Origin: Syntrophomonadaceae bacterium
Lineage (GTDB): Bacteria > Bacillota > Dethiobacteria > DTU022
DNA length: 61,148 bases
NCBI GenBank assembly: GCA_007119965.1
Contig: SKOR01000016.1
Span: forward strand, 1-61,148
Reading direction: 5' to 3'
In this document: positions 25,295-33,201 of the stretch, in pieces
Layout: each line of letters starts with the position of its first letter
Position numbering within the stretch: position 1 is the stretch's first letter
Notes under the pieces: generated by a model
What the model saw: only the letters and a program-made list of their open reading frames with translations
Told to the model about the DNA's origin: nothing
The model's database searches: none
Made by a program: the position numbers and the translations under genes

Positions 25295-25373
25295 GTAACT
25301 GTTCTCGCTTCCAAAGGGCTCCGGATCTTAGCTTACTGCTGCCGGAGACCTGCGGGTTGTGCTGAGCAGGTAC
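25295..25373 (+). repeat. Intergenic structured repeat, copy C
   Basis: Closing arms GTAACTGTTC (25295-25304) and GAGCAGGTAC (25364-25373), core TCCAAAGGGCTCCGG (25310-25324), inner arms CTCCGG/CCGGAG (25319-25324/25342-25347) and ACCTGC/GCAGGT (25348-25353/25366-25371). It fills the ffh-rpsP gap and closely resembles copy B in its 3' half. Confidence 0.65.
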
Positions 25374-25426
25374 AAAAAAGTAATCTGTCTCGATTGGCAA
25401 GGATTTATAATATGGAGGTGAAATAA

Positions 25427-25672
25427 TTGGCAGTAAAGATCAGGTTGAAAAGAATGGGCGCAAAAAAGAAACCGTTTTACCGGATCGTGGTGGCAGATTC
25501 CCGCTATCCCCGTGACGGCCGCTTTATTGAGGAAATTGGTTACTATAACCCCACCACCAAACCGACTACGTTTGAAGTGGATGCAGAAAAAGTGCAGCAG
25601 TGGCTTTCGAAAGGAGCCAGGCCTTCTGATACTGTAAAGGCCCTTTTTGAAAGAGCCGGACTGGGCAAGTAG
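25427..25672 (+). CDS. rpsP: 30S ribosomal protein S16
   Basis: An 81-residue S16 with the family start [25 protein letters not shown] broken only by the initiator, and EEIGYYNP further on. TTG start with GGAGGTG 7 nt upstream. First gene of the rpsP-khpA-rimM-trmD-rplS cluster. Confidence 0.96.
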   Translation: MAVKIRLKRMGAKKKPFYRIVVADSRYPRDGRFIEEIGYYNPTTKPTTFEVDAEKVQQWLSKGARPSDTVKALFERAGLGK

Positions 25673-25694
25673 TCCTGCAGGGAGGTTGGTACTT

Positions 25695-25925
25695 ATGAAA
25701 CAGCTTTTGGAGCATATCGCAAAAGGGTTGGTCGATGATCCTGACCAGGTAGAAGTTAACCAGAAGGAAAGAGAACGTTTAATAATTCTTGAATTGAAAG
25801 TTTCCCCTGATGATATGGGGAAAGTGATCGGCAAGCAGGGCCGGATAGCCAAGGCTGTCAGAACGGTGATCAACGCTGCCGCCGTCAAAGAAAATAAGCG
25901 GGTTGTTGTTGAAATTGTTCAATGA
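25695..25925 (+). CDS. khpA: KH-domain RNA-binding protein KhpA (YlqC)
   Basis: A 76-residue single KH domain with the GxxG loop in GKVIGKQGRIAKAVR. KhpA partners with KhpB/Jag as a broad RNA chaperone affecting cell elongation in Firmicutes. The frame is open back into rpsP, but GGGAGG stands 9 nt before the ATG at 25695, which is the homologous start. The end overlaps rimM. Confidence 0.94.
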   Translation: MKQLLEHIAKGLVDDPDQVEVNQKERERLIILELKVSPDDMGKVIGKQGRIAKAVRTVINAAAVKENKRVVVEIVQ

Positions 25926-26442
25926 AAAGTATGATGCAATTATCGGCAAGGTGCTATCACCTCATGGTGTGGCAGGTCTGGTAAAAGTATTTCCCTACAG
26001 CGACTATCCTGATCGGGTAAACCTGCTTGAGGAAGTCGAACTTTTACTCGGTACCGTACGCCGTACTGTGCAGGTTGAAAAAGCATCGGTTTACGGCAGG
26101 TTATGGCTGATCAAGTTCAGGGGATTCGAAAACAGGGAAGAGGCAGTCCGAATCAGGGACAGCCTGATCCTGATTCCGAAAGAGGATCGGTTAGCCCTTC
26201 CTGAGGACAGTTTTTACCACGATCAACTGGTAGGGCTCAGGGTTTATACTGCTGAACAGGAGCTGCTCGGCATTATAACGGATATAATCAGCACCGGAGG
26301 CCACGATCTCTTTGTCGTAGAACAGCAGGGCAGTGAAGGTAAAAAGCACCTCGTTCCGGCTATCAAGCGATTTATTGTAGAGGTAGATCTCAAAGCAGGG
26401 ACAATTACCGTTGATTTGCCTGAAGGCCTGCTTGAGCTGTAA
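25903..26442 (+). CDS. rimM: 16S rRNA processing protein RimM
   Basis: RimM binds S19 and assists maturation of the 30S head. The N-terminal RimM domain (IIGKVLSPHGVAGLVKVFPYSDYPDR) and the C-terminal PRC-barrel (FYHDQLVGLRVYTAEQELLG, with VPAIKRFIVEVDL near the end) are both clear. Three in-frame TTG codons (25903, 25906, 25912) are possible starts; none has a strong SD. All overlap khpA, so coupling is likely. Confidence 0.92.
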   Translation: MLLKLFNEKYDAIIGKVLSPHGVAGLVKVFPYSDYPDRVNLLEEVELLLGTVRRTVQVEKASVYGRLWLIKFRGFENREEAVRIRDSLILIPKEDRLALPEDSFYHDQLVGLRVYTAEQELLGIITDIISTGGHDLFVVEQQGSEGKKHLVPAIKRFIVEVDLKAGTITVDLPEGLLEL

Positions 26443-26457
26443 GGGAGCCGTTTAAGA

Positions 26458-27195
26458 ATGAAGATTGATCTGATCACAATATTTCCCGGGATGCTTGATG
26501 GGCCTTTCAGGGAAAGCATGATCAAAAGGGCTGTTGACAGGGGTTTAGTGGAAATAAACCTTGTTGACCTCCGTTCTTACACCCGTGATCGCCACCGCCA
26601 GGTTGATGATACCCCTTACGGCGGAGGTTGTGGGATGATATTAAAACCTGAGCCGCTTTTCGATGCAGTAGAGGATCTTAAAAGTAAATCTGACTGTGAA
26701 TACCCGTGGGTGATATTGTTAACGCCACAGGGCCGCCGTTTTGATCAGCAGGAAGCAAGAAACCTGTCGGGAAAGAAGCACCTGATTCTGATTTGCGGCC
26801 GCTACGAAGGGGTTGATGAAAGGGCCCGTTTAGGGTTGGTAGACGAGGAAATCTCGATTGGGGATTTTGTCCTGACCGGCGGCGAACTGGCTGCCGCAGT
26901 GGTTGTCGACGCTGTCGTCCGCCTGCTGCCTGGCTTTATCAGCGAGGAAGCTGCCGCTAATGAATCGTTTAGCGATTCTCTCCTCGAGCACCCGCATTAT
27001 ACCCGTCCGCCTGTATACCGCGGAATGGAAGTGCCCCCGGTCCTTCTGTCGGGGAACCATGCGGAAATAGAACGCTGGCGCAGGCAGCAATCTGTTAAAA
27101 GAACTTATGAACGCAGGCCTGATTTGCTTAAAAAAGCTGACCTGCTGCCTGATGATAAATCATATTTAAAGGACATCCTGAAACAACAGGAATAA
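26458..27195 (+). CDS. trmD: tRNA (guanine-N1-)-methyltransferase TrmD
   Basis: Methylates G37 of tRNAs that read CNN codons and so prevents frameshifts. The SPOUT knot motifs are visible: LLTPQGRRFDQQEARNL, CGRYEGVDERARLG and SIGDFVLTGGELAA; the N-terminus is MKIDLITIFPGML. 245 residues. GGGAG is 13 nt before the ATG. It follows rimM and precedes rplS in the standard order. Confidence 0.96.
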   Translation: MKIDLITIFPGMLDGPFRESMIKRAVDRGLVEINLVDLRSYTRDRHRQVDDTPYGGGCGMILKPEPLFDAVEDLKSKSDCEYPWVILLTPQGRRFDQQEARNLSGKKHLILICGRYEGVDERARLGLVDEEISIGDFVLTGGELAAAVVVDAVVRLLPGFISEEAAANESFSDSLLEHPHYTRPPVYRGMEVPPVLLSGNHAEIERWRRQQSVKRTYERRPDLLKKADLLPDDKSYLKDILKQQE

Positions 27196-27227
27196 TTATT
27201 CAGCAATTGAAGGAGGTTTAAGGGAAA

Positions 27228-27569
27228 ATGGATTTAATTAAAGAAGTTGAAAAACAAAACCTTAAGGAAGATCTGCCGCGGTTTGGACCCGGCGATAAGG
27301 TTAAAGTGCACGTTAAAGTAACCGAAGGCGGCCGTGAAAGGACCCAGGCTTTTGAAGGGGTTGTAATCAGGCGCCAGGGCAGCGGTGTAAGGGAAACATT
27401 TACTGTTCGCCGTGTAACTTTCGGCATCGGTGTTGAAAGGGTATTTCCTGTTCACTCGCCGTCTGTCAGCAAAATTGAGGTTGTAAAAAGAGGACGGGTC
27501 CGCCGGGCAAAGCTTTACTACCTGAGGAAGCGGACCGGCAAGGCAGCACGCATTAAGGAACTTCGATAA
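27228..27569 (+). CDS. rplS: 50S ribosomal protein L19
   Basis: A 113-residue L19 with [20 protein letters not shown], the FEGVVI core and the basic [20 protein letters not shown] tail. AAGGAGG lies 13 nt before the ATG. Confidence 0.96.
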   Translation: MDLIKEVEKQNLKEDLPRFGPGDKVKVHVKVTEGGRERTQAFEGVVIRRQGSGVRETFTVRRVTFGIGVERVFPVHSPSVSKIEVVKRGRVRRAKLYYLRKRTGKAARIKELR

Positions 27570-27588
27570 AATTACGGGGATGATTTGA

Positions 27589-28116
27589 TTGAATAAATGG
27601 GCAGATGTGTGGGATTGGGTTCGCTCTATCCTGATTGCTGTAGTATTGGCCCTCCTGATCAGGTTGTTTTTGTTCGAGGTTTTTGTTGTTGAAGGCAGGT
27701 CAATGTACCCAACCCTGCATGAAACTGAACGTCTGATGGTTAATAAACTCGTTTACCATTATGATGACCCTGCGCTGGGTGACATTGTCGTTTTTGAATT
27801 TGAACCGGGCCGTGATTTTATCAAGCGTGTGATCGGCGTCGAAGGCGACAAGGTTGAAATAATTAACGGCCGCGTTTTCATCAACAACAACCTGTTCAAT
27901 GAACCGTACCTGCTCAGCGATATGGATCCATATGATTATGGCCCCGTGGAAATTCCGGTGGGCTATTATTTCGTGATGGGCGACTACCGTCAAAACAGTA
28001 TGGACAGCAGGGACCCGCGGGTCGGTTTTGTTTCCCGTGAACATCTGAAAGGCCGGGCTTTCTTCATCTTTTGGCCGCCCTGGGAAGCCCGGGTCATCTC
28101 TTCAAAGGTGGAATGA
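27589..28116 (+). CDS. lepB: Type I signal peptidase
   Basis: A 175-residue leader peptidase with one N-terminal membrane anchor (about 12-34). The catalytic dyad is Ser38 in EGRSMYPTL and Lys79 in DFIKRVIG. The GDYRQNSMDSRDPRVGFV box near residues 128-145 completes the family. TTG start with GGGGATG upstream. The gene lies in the rplS-lepB-rbgA-rnhB string, linking ribosome and export functions in one transcript. Confidence 0.94.
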   Translation: MNKWADVWDWVRSILIAVVLALLIRLFLFEVFVVEGRSMYPTLHETERLMVNKLVYHYDDPALGDIVVFEFEPGRDFIKRVIGVEGDKVEIINGRVFINNNLFNEPYLLSDMDPYDYGPVEIPVGYYFVMGDYRQNSMDSRDPRVGFVSREHLKGRAFFIFWPPWEARVISSKVE

Positions 28117-28118
28117 CC

Positions 28119-28952
28119 TTGTCAAAAGGCCAATGGTATCCGGGGTCTATGGCCAAGGCTGTTAATATCTTAAGCCAGGACCTGAAAATTATCGATCTCG
28201 TTGTTGAGCTGCTGGATGCGCGTATCCCAACCAGCAGCCGCAACCCTGCTTTTAAACGCCTGCTCGAAGGCAAAAAGCACCTTCTTCTTTTGCATAAGGC
28301 CGATCGGGCTGAAGAAGCTGTGACCGGGCGGTGGCTTGATTACTTCAAAGACATGGGGCAGGAAGCGATGTCTTTTAGTGTTCATAACAAACGTTACCTC
28401 AGGCAGCTCCTTCAATACCTCAAGAGCCAGGAGCACAATTTGCGCCCGACCCGTATCAAGCGCCCCCTGCGCATGATGTTTGTCGGGATCCCCAACGTAG
28501 GCAAATCAACGATTATCAACTATTTTGTCCATAAATCGGTAGCCAGGACCGGAAACCGGCCCGGGATTACAAAGGGCCGCCAGTGGATCAGAATTACCCC
28601 CGGGCTTGAACTGCTCGACACCCCCGGTATCCTCTGGCCAAAAATCACTGAAGCATCGACCTGGCCCCTGGCGGCAGTCGGGGCAATGCCGCCGGGCAGG
28701 CTCGACCAGCAGGGCATAGCCCTCTGGCTGCTTGAAATATTCATGGCAAAAGATAAGGAAGAGTCCCTGGTCAGACGTTACGGCGGCCTGAAGGCCGACA
28801 CTCCAGAAAACATGCTTAAGCAAATTGGCGAAACCCTTGGCTGTTTGCAATCAGCAGGCCAGGTAGACCTTGAAAGAGCGAGTGCCCTGGTCCTGCGGGA
28901 TTTCCAGGCCGGGCTGCTGGGCGAAATAACCCTGGAAGAGCCGCCGGCATAA
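28119..28952 (+). CDS. rbgA: Ribosome biogenesis GTPase RbgA (YlqF)
   Basis: A circularly permuted GTPase needed for late 50S assembly. The motif order is the proof: G4 (LHKAD) comes before G1 (GIPNVGKST) and G3 (LLDTPGIL). The N-terminus SKGQWYPGSMAKAV matches the family. AAAGGTG is 8 nt before the TTG at 28119; an ATG at 28113 overlapping the lepB stop is possible but too close to it. The C-terminal ANTAR-like helical domain is present. 277 residues. Confidence 0.93.
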   Translation: MSKGQWYPGSMAKAVNILSQDLKIIDLVVELLDARIPTSSRNPAFKRLLEGKKHLLLLHKADRAEEAVTGRWLDYFKDMGQEAMSFSVHNKRYLRQLLQYLKSQEHNLRPTRIKRPLRMMFVGIPNVGKSTIINYFVHKSVARTGNRPGITKGRQWIRITPGLELLDTPGILWPKITEASTWPLAAVGAMPPGRLDQQGIALWLLEIFMAKDKEESLVRRYGGLKADTPENMLKQIGETLGCLQSAGQVDLERASALVLRDFQAGLLGEITLEEPPA

Positions 28953-29096
28953 AACTTTTGCATGGCCTGGAAAACGAAAAGGCAGGCTCCGGGCCGGTTT
29001 ATAACAGGATCCGGGTAAGCAGATTCTCAAAATGGCGGAGAGTAATCTAATCTTTCAGAAAAAGTATCGACCGGACAATAAAAGGAGCTAACACCC

Positions 29097-29867
29097 GTGT
29101 CTTTCGAGCAGATGACGATCGCCGAACTGGCCAGGTACCTGGAGCTTAACGAAGATCTTAGTCCCGGGGAAGAAGAACGTCTCCGGGCAGACAAAAGGCG
29201 TGGAGCGGCTGTGCTACTGGAGCGTTACTGCCGCCGTAAAGAAAGAGTTCTATCTGAATCAGCGCGCCTGGAGAAAATGCTGGTCCGGGAGAGGTTATTA
29301 TGGGACCGGGGCTATAATGCGGTTGCAGGTACAGATGAAGCCGGGCGCGGTCCTCTTGCCGGACCTGTTGTGGCTGCTGCTGTTATCCTGGACCCCGAAA
29401 CGGCCCCGATAACCGGGCTTAACGATTCCAAAAAGCTGTCCCGGGCTGCGCGCGAAAAAATATTTGATCAGATTGTCATCAACGCCCGCTGTTATGCCAT
29501 AGCCAGCGCTTCCTGTCATGAAATCGACCACTACAATATCCATGAAGCATCACTCCTGGCCATGAGCCGGGCTCTATCCAGGCTGTCCCCGGAACCCGAT
29601 TATGTTCTTGTGGACGGGTTTATAATTAAGGGCTGCCCCTACAGGCAAAAAGCGATTATTGGCGGGGATGCCCTTTCGCTGTCGATTGCTGCTGCTTCGG
29701 TACTGGCCAAGGTTGCGAGGGATAAAATAATGACCGTTATGCACGACAAGTACCCTTCCTACGGCTTTGACCGGAACAAGGGTTACGGGACTTTTGATCA
29801 CCGTGAAGCTATTGCCAGATTCGGGCCGTGCCCGGAGCACCGCCGTTCATTTCGGTTAACTGAATAA
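29097..29867 (+). CDS. rnhB: Ribonuclease HII
   Basis: Removes ribonucleotides from DNA-RNA hybrids. The signature GTDEAGRGPLAGPV holds Asp80 and Glu81; LNDSKKLSRAAREKI and VDGF follow. 256 residues, including an N-terminal helical extension of about 70 residues found in many Firmicute RNases HII. GTG start with AAGGAG about 10 nt upstream. A 144-bp gap with no evident gene separates it from rbgA. Confidence 0.95.
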   Translation: MSFEQMTIAELARYLELNEDLSPGEEERLRADKRRGAAVLLERYCRRKERVLSESARLEKMLVRERLLWDRGYNAVAGTDEAGRGPLAGPVVAAAVILDPETAPITGLNDSKKLSRAAREKIFDQIVINARCYAIASASCHEIDHYNIHEASLLAMSRALSRLSPEPDYVLVDGFIIKGCPYRQKAIIGGDALSLSIAAASVLAKVARDKIMTVMHDKYPSYGFDRNKGYGTFDHREAIARFGPCPEHRRSFRLTE

Positions 29868-29898
29868 ATAAACAAATCGCTATAACAGGGGGTGCGCA

Positions 29899-30270
29899 AT
29901 GACCAGGACGCGCCTGCAGGTGGGAGAAACCGGAGAGAAAGCTGCCAGGTCCTACCTGGAACAGCTCGGTTACCGCATAATTGAAGCCAATTACCGCTGC
30001 AGGCTGGGTGAAATTGATCTGATTGCCCGCGATCGCGAGACAATTGTTATCGTGGAGGTGCGGACCAGGACGGGGCGGATTTTCGGCGGCCCTGAAGAGT
30101 CGATTACCGCTAAAAAAGCGCATAAACTGCGTCGCCTGGCCCTGTATTACCTGCAGTCGGTTTGCAAACTTGAAGTGCCTTCCCGCATTGACCTCGTTGC
30201 TGTTCTGCTCGATAAAAAAACCCATGAAGTCGAAAACCTGAACCATATTCGCGGTATTCTATCCGGTTAG
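29899..30270 (+). CDS. YraN/UPF0102 family nuclease-fold protein
   Basis: A 123-residue UPF0102 protein. GETGEKAARSYLEQLGYRI, the GEIDLIA motif and VEVRTRTG form the Asp/Glu-Lys core of the restriction-endonuclease-like fold, so metal-dependent nuclease activity is possible; a cellular role is not established. It lies 31 bp after rnhB, its usual neighbour. GGGGGTG precedes the ATG. Confidence 0.9.
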   Translation: MTRTRLQVGETGEKAARSYLEQLGYRIIEANYRCRLGEIDLIARDRETIVIVEVRTRTGRIFGGPEESITAKKAHKLRRLALYYLQSVCKLEVPSRIDLVAVLLDKKTHEVENLNHIRGILSG

Positions 30271-30283
30271 GGGGAATATAATT

Positions 30284-30763
30284 ATGAGCTGCTACATAGC
30301 GATTGTCGGTGGTTCAAGCTGTTCAGAAGAAGAAGCCGTGCTGGCCCGCCGGGTTGGCGCAGGGGTTGCCAAAAGGGGCGGAGTTGTAGTTTGCGGCGGG
30401 GGAAGCGGTGTGATGGAGGCCGCATCGGCCGGGGTCGGTGAAGCAGGCGGGACTGTCCTCGGGATACTGCCGGGCGATAATCCACGTGAAGGCAACCGGT
30501 TTCTTTCATTTGCCGTTTCAACCGGACTGGGTGAAGCCCGTAATGCAGTAATTGCTAAAACTGCCGATGCTGTAATCGCTGTTGGCGGGGAGTACGGCAC
30601 TCTTTCAGAAATAGCCCTCGCCCTGAAAATTGGCAAGCCGGTAATCGGCTTGAAAAGCTGGTCTTTAAAACCGCCTCACTTTCTAACCAGAACCATGATC
30701 TCGGCCGAATCAGCAGAAGAAGCGGTTGACAAGGCTTTTACCCTGGTCTCTGAAGGTCTTTAG
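30284..30763 (+). CDS. LOG/TIGR00725-type nucleotide-binding Rossmann protein
   Basis: A 159-residue protein of the SLOG superfamily near LOG-type phosphoribohydrolases. The motifs CGGGSGVMEAASAG and AVGGEYGTLSEIALA form the nucleotide-binding loops. Relatives hydrolyse nucleotide 5'-monophosphates or bind nucleotide ligands; the PGGxGTxxE motif of true LOG enzymes is varied here, so catalysis is unsure. It is 13 bp after yraN and converges with the amidase gene. Confidence 0.75.
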   Translation: MSCYIAIVGGSSCSEEEAVLARRVGAGVAKRGGVVVCGGGSGVMEAASAGVGEAGGTVLGILPGDNPREGNRFLSFAVSTGLGEARNAVIAKTADAVIAVGGEYGTLSEIALALKIGKPVIGLKSWSLKPPHFLTRTMISAESAEEAVDKAFTLVSEGL

Positions 30764-30770
30764 AGCCTTG

Positions 30771-30806
30771 AATTTGCCGGCCGTTGGTCTGCCGGAAATG
30801 CAAATT
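30771..30806. terminator. Hairpin between convergent genes at 30.8 kb
   Basis: AATTTGC (30771-30777) pairs with GCAAATT (30800-30806), with CGGC/GCCG inside. It lies between the convergent LOG-like and amidase genes; no clear T-tract. Confidence 0.4.
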
Positions 30807-30858
30807 TAATGGAGAGCCGTCATGAGCCCGGGAGGGTGGGTCTCCGATGCCGCCGGTT

Positions 30859-33105
30859 TTACTGATCGAAGCTAAGAAAAAACTCCTTAATTCCTTTCAG
30901 CATGCTTTCTGCCAGTTCTTTCTGTCCCCCGGGGTGGAGAATATGCCAGTTGTCATCAGGGTGCATCATATAGCCGGCTTCAACTAAAACACTCGGCACC
31001 TGGGGGTGCCTGAGCACGGCAATGTTTCTTCTCCAGGTTCTAAAGGCGGGCAGATCAGTTTCAGCCTCCATTGTCTCCAGCATGATATCGGCCAACTCTT
31101 CATTATGCTCATAGTTGTAGAGGATCATCAGCCCGTGGATATCCACTGCCGGGGCATCCTGGGCATGGGCATTGGCGTGAATACTGATCAATAGATCTGC
31201 GCCATATTCATTGATCCCTGCGGGGCGGTCATAAAGGTTTACAAATACATCTTCAGTGCGGGTCATTATCACATTTGCGCCTTCCGCTTCCAGCAAACGT
31301 TCGAGATGCAGGCCCATAGCCAGAACCACATCTTTTTCATGAACATCACCGGGCCCGCTTGCGCCGGTATCCTCCCCGCCATGTCCGGGGTCAACGATAA
31401 TCGTTTTGCCCCGAAGGGGGTTTTCCCTGTCGACAACCGGCGGTTTGTAAATATCGATTGCCAGTCCGCTGCCGACCCACCTGCATTCAAAACCGGCCAT
31501 CTTTTGATCAAGACTGACCGTTAAAACTGCTGCTCCATCACTTACTGCCGGTTTTTCATCCAGTTCTACCTGATCGATGAACTCCGGTAACTCCGGAATC
31601 AATATTTCTCCATCTTTATCTATTCCGTACAGTTTGATCCGAAGCTGTTTTTTACCGTCTTCAACCAGGAAGGGAAAACGCTCTGTAGTTTCTAACATGA
31701 TCGTTACCATCTCCCCGGTTTCCGATAACCCTATCTCTGACAGCTTTGGTTCAGGCGCTTCCCGGGTATCTGTCTCCCGGACGACATCCTGGTGAATAAG
31801 GAATGTATCACTGCTGTTAACCTTAACCCTGTAGTAGTTTCCCGAAATTCCCTGCACTTCATAGCGGGTGCCCTCTGTCAGGTAGGTGATCACATTTGTG
31901 GGATGCCCGGTGCCGCCAATAGTGGTGCCGTAAGCCTGGAAAGTATCATCGCGCATAATGTATAACCAGCCCCGGTTTTTTAACCTGTGTTCTTCTTTTA
32001 CTTCTACTATTTTGTAAGGCGGATCAGAGAAAAAAGTGACCCTGCCCATAAGTTCCCTGGTTACCCGGTCGTCTCCTCGTTGTAAAGATACTGTAACCGG
32101 CATGGGGTGGGACAATCCCCGGGCCGGGACATCCTCCTCGCTTACAGTGTAGAGCGCAGTATATATTCCGCCTTCACCGGGAGGGCCCCCGGAATAAGCC
32201 AGTTCTGTCATGTTTACCTGGTTTTCCGGGCTGCCGATCCAAAACCTTGCTTCAGCCCCAACGCTGCCCTGGAAGGCTACTCGCAGGGTGTCGCCTGACT
32301 TTATAGTTTGGTCATCCCGGGGAATTAAGTTTGATGAATGAATGGCCAGGGGTTCGCGGGGCATCGAGCCGGAAGGGGCAGGGTAAAGGGCGGATCTCTC
32401 TACGACGGTGGTTCCTTTTGCATCAGTAGCTGCTATCTTAACCGGGAACTCTTCACCGCGGGGTATTTCAACCATGGTTAAGAAATTACCGGTCCTGGAG
32501 TCTAAAACATCCACAGGCTCCCCGTTTACAGTTACGTGAACCTGCGAAAAAGATTGGGTTGTTCCGAATACAAATAAAGAATTTCCATAGTAAATAGTTG
32601 GCGAATCGGGAGGGTGGGCAACGTTTAGCAGCGGCCCGTTAAGGTCATCCGGTTCATCGGGGTCAAAAGTTTCAGGTGTGGAAATGACAATTGTTCTCGA
32701 CTGTTCATCCCACTGCGCAAAAGCGCCTATTGCATCTGCCGCAGGCCAAACCGGCAGGTATAGGACACCATCGAACATTTTTAAAGGATAATCCCAAATT
32801 ACTGTTTCCTCATCTACATTTACTTCATTTGCGTAAAGGGGCATCTCTATCCTGTAATTTCCGAGGATTGCGGTTAATGTTTGATTTTCGCTATCCCACT
32901 GCGTGTCAAAGCCCAATTCCCCGAGTATTCTTTCCGCTGGGGCAAAAAAGGTATCTTCTTCTATTTTAACCGGATTCTCCAGCGCGACATGCTGATCGTT
33001 AATAACGACTTCGACAGTGCTTAAGGGGATATTAACAAAAAACAGAACGCCGGCGGTTAAAAAGATTATAGTTAAAAAAACCAGAAAAAACCTTTTCAAG
33101 ATCAT
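30859..33105 (-). CDS. N-acetylmuramoyl-L-alanine amidase with stalk-type N-terminal domains
   Basis: An exported cell-wall hydrolase of 748 residues. One N-terminal membrane/signal segment (about 5-25) is followed by a copper-amine-oxidase-N-like domain (35-145), Ig-like and SH3-like regions (about 150-480), an AMIN-like segment, and a C-terminal Amidase_3 domain (about 560-745). Zinc and catalytic residues are readable in VDPGHGGEDTGASG, DVHEKDVVLAMG, ISIHANAH and VLVEAGYMMHPDD. AGGTGA is very near the ATG at 33105; a TTG two codons later (33099) is better spaced. It likely acts in division or sporulation wall remodelling. Confidence 0.88.
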   Translation of the reverse strand: MILKRFFLVFLTIIFLTAGVLFFVNIPLSTVEVVINDQHVALENPVKIEEDTFFAPAERILGELGFDTQWDSENQTLTAILGNYRIEMPLYANEVNVDEETVIWDYPLKMFDGVLYLPVWPAADAIGAFAQWDEQSRTIVISTPETFDPDEPDDLNGPLLNVAHPPDSPTIYYGNSLFVFGTTQSFSQVHVTVNGEPVDVLDSRTGNFLTMVEIPRGEEFPVKIAATDAKGTTVVERSALYPAPSGSMPREPLAIHSSNLIPRDDQTIKSGDTLRVAFQGSVGAEARFWIGSPENQVNMTELAYSGGPPGEGGIYTALYTVSEEDVPARGLSHPMPVTVSLQRGDDRVTRELMGRVTFFSDPPYKIVEVKEEHRLKNRGWLYIMRDDTFQAYGTTIGGTGHPTNVITYLTEGTRYEVQGISGNYYRVKVNSSDTFLIHQDVVRETDTREAPEPKLSEIGLSETGEMVTIMLETTERFPFLVEDGKKQLRIKLYGIDKDGEILIPELPEFIDQVELDEKPAVSDGAAVLTVSLDQKMAGFECRWVGSGLAIDIYKPPVVDRENPLRGKTIIVDPGHGGEDTGASGPGDVHEKDVVLAMGLHLERLLEAEGANVIMTRTEDVFVNLYDRPAGINEYGADLLISIHANAHAQDAPAVDIHGLMILYNYEHNEELADIMLETMEAETDLPAFRTWRRNIAVLRHPQVPSVLVEAGYMMHPDDNWHILHPGGQKELAESMLKGIKEFFLSFDQ

Positions 33106-33201
33106 TCACCTCGTTTACATAATACGCGGTGAATAGAAAATATCCTGCATGAAAATCTGAACCTGCCTGTCAACAAAAAAATTATTACCTGAGGGCTTTA
33201 T

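Noticed and set aside
25400-25426. TATAAT just before rpsP as a promoter
   Set aside because: It is directly adjacent to the SD and start, with no -35 box at 16-18 nt; a transcript from it would lack the ribosome-binding site.
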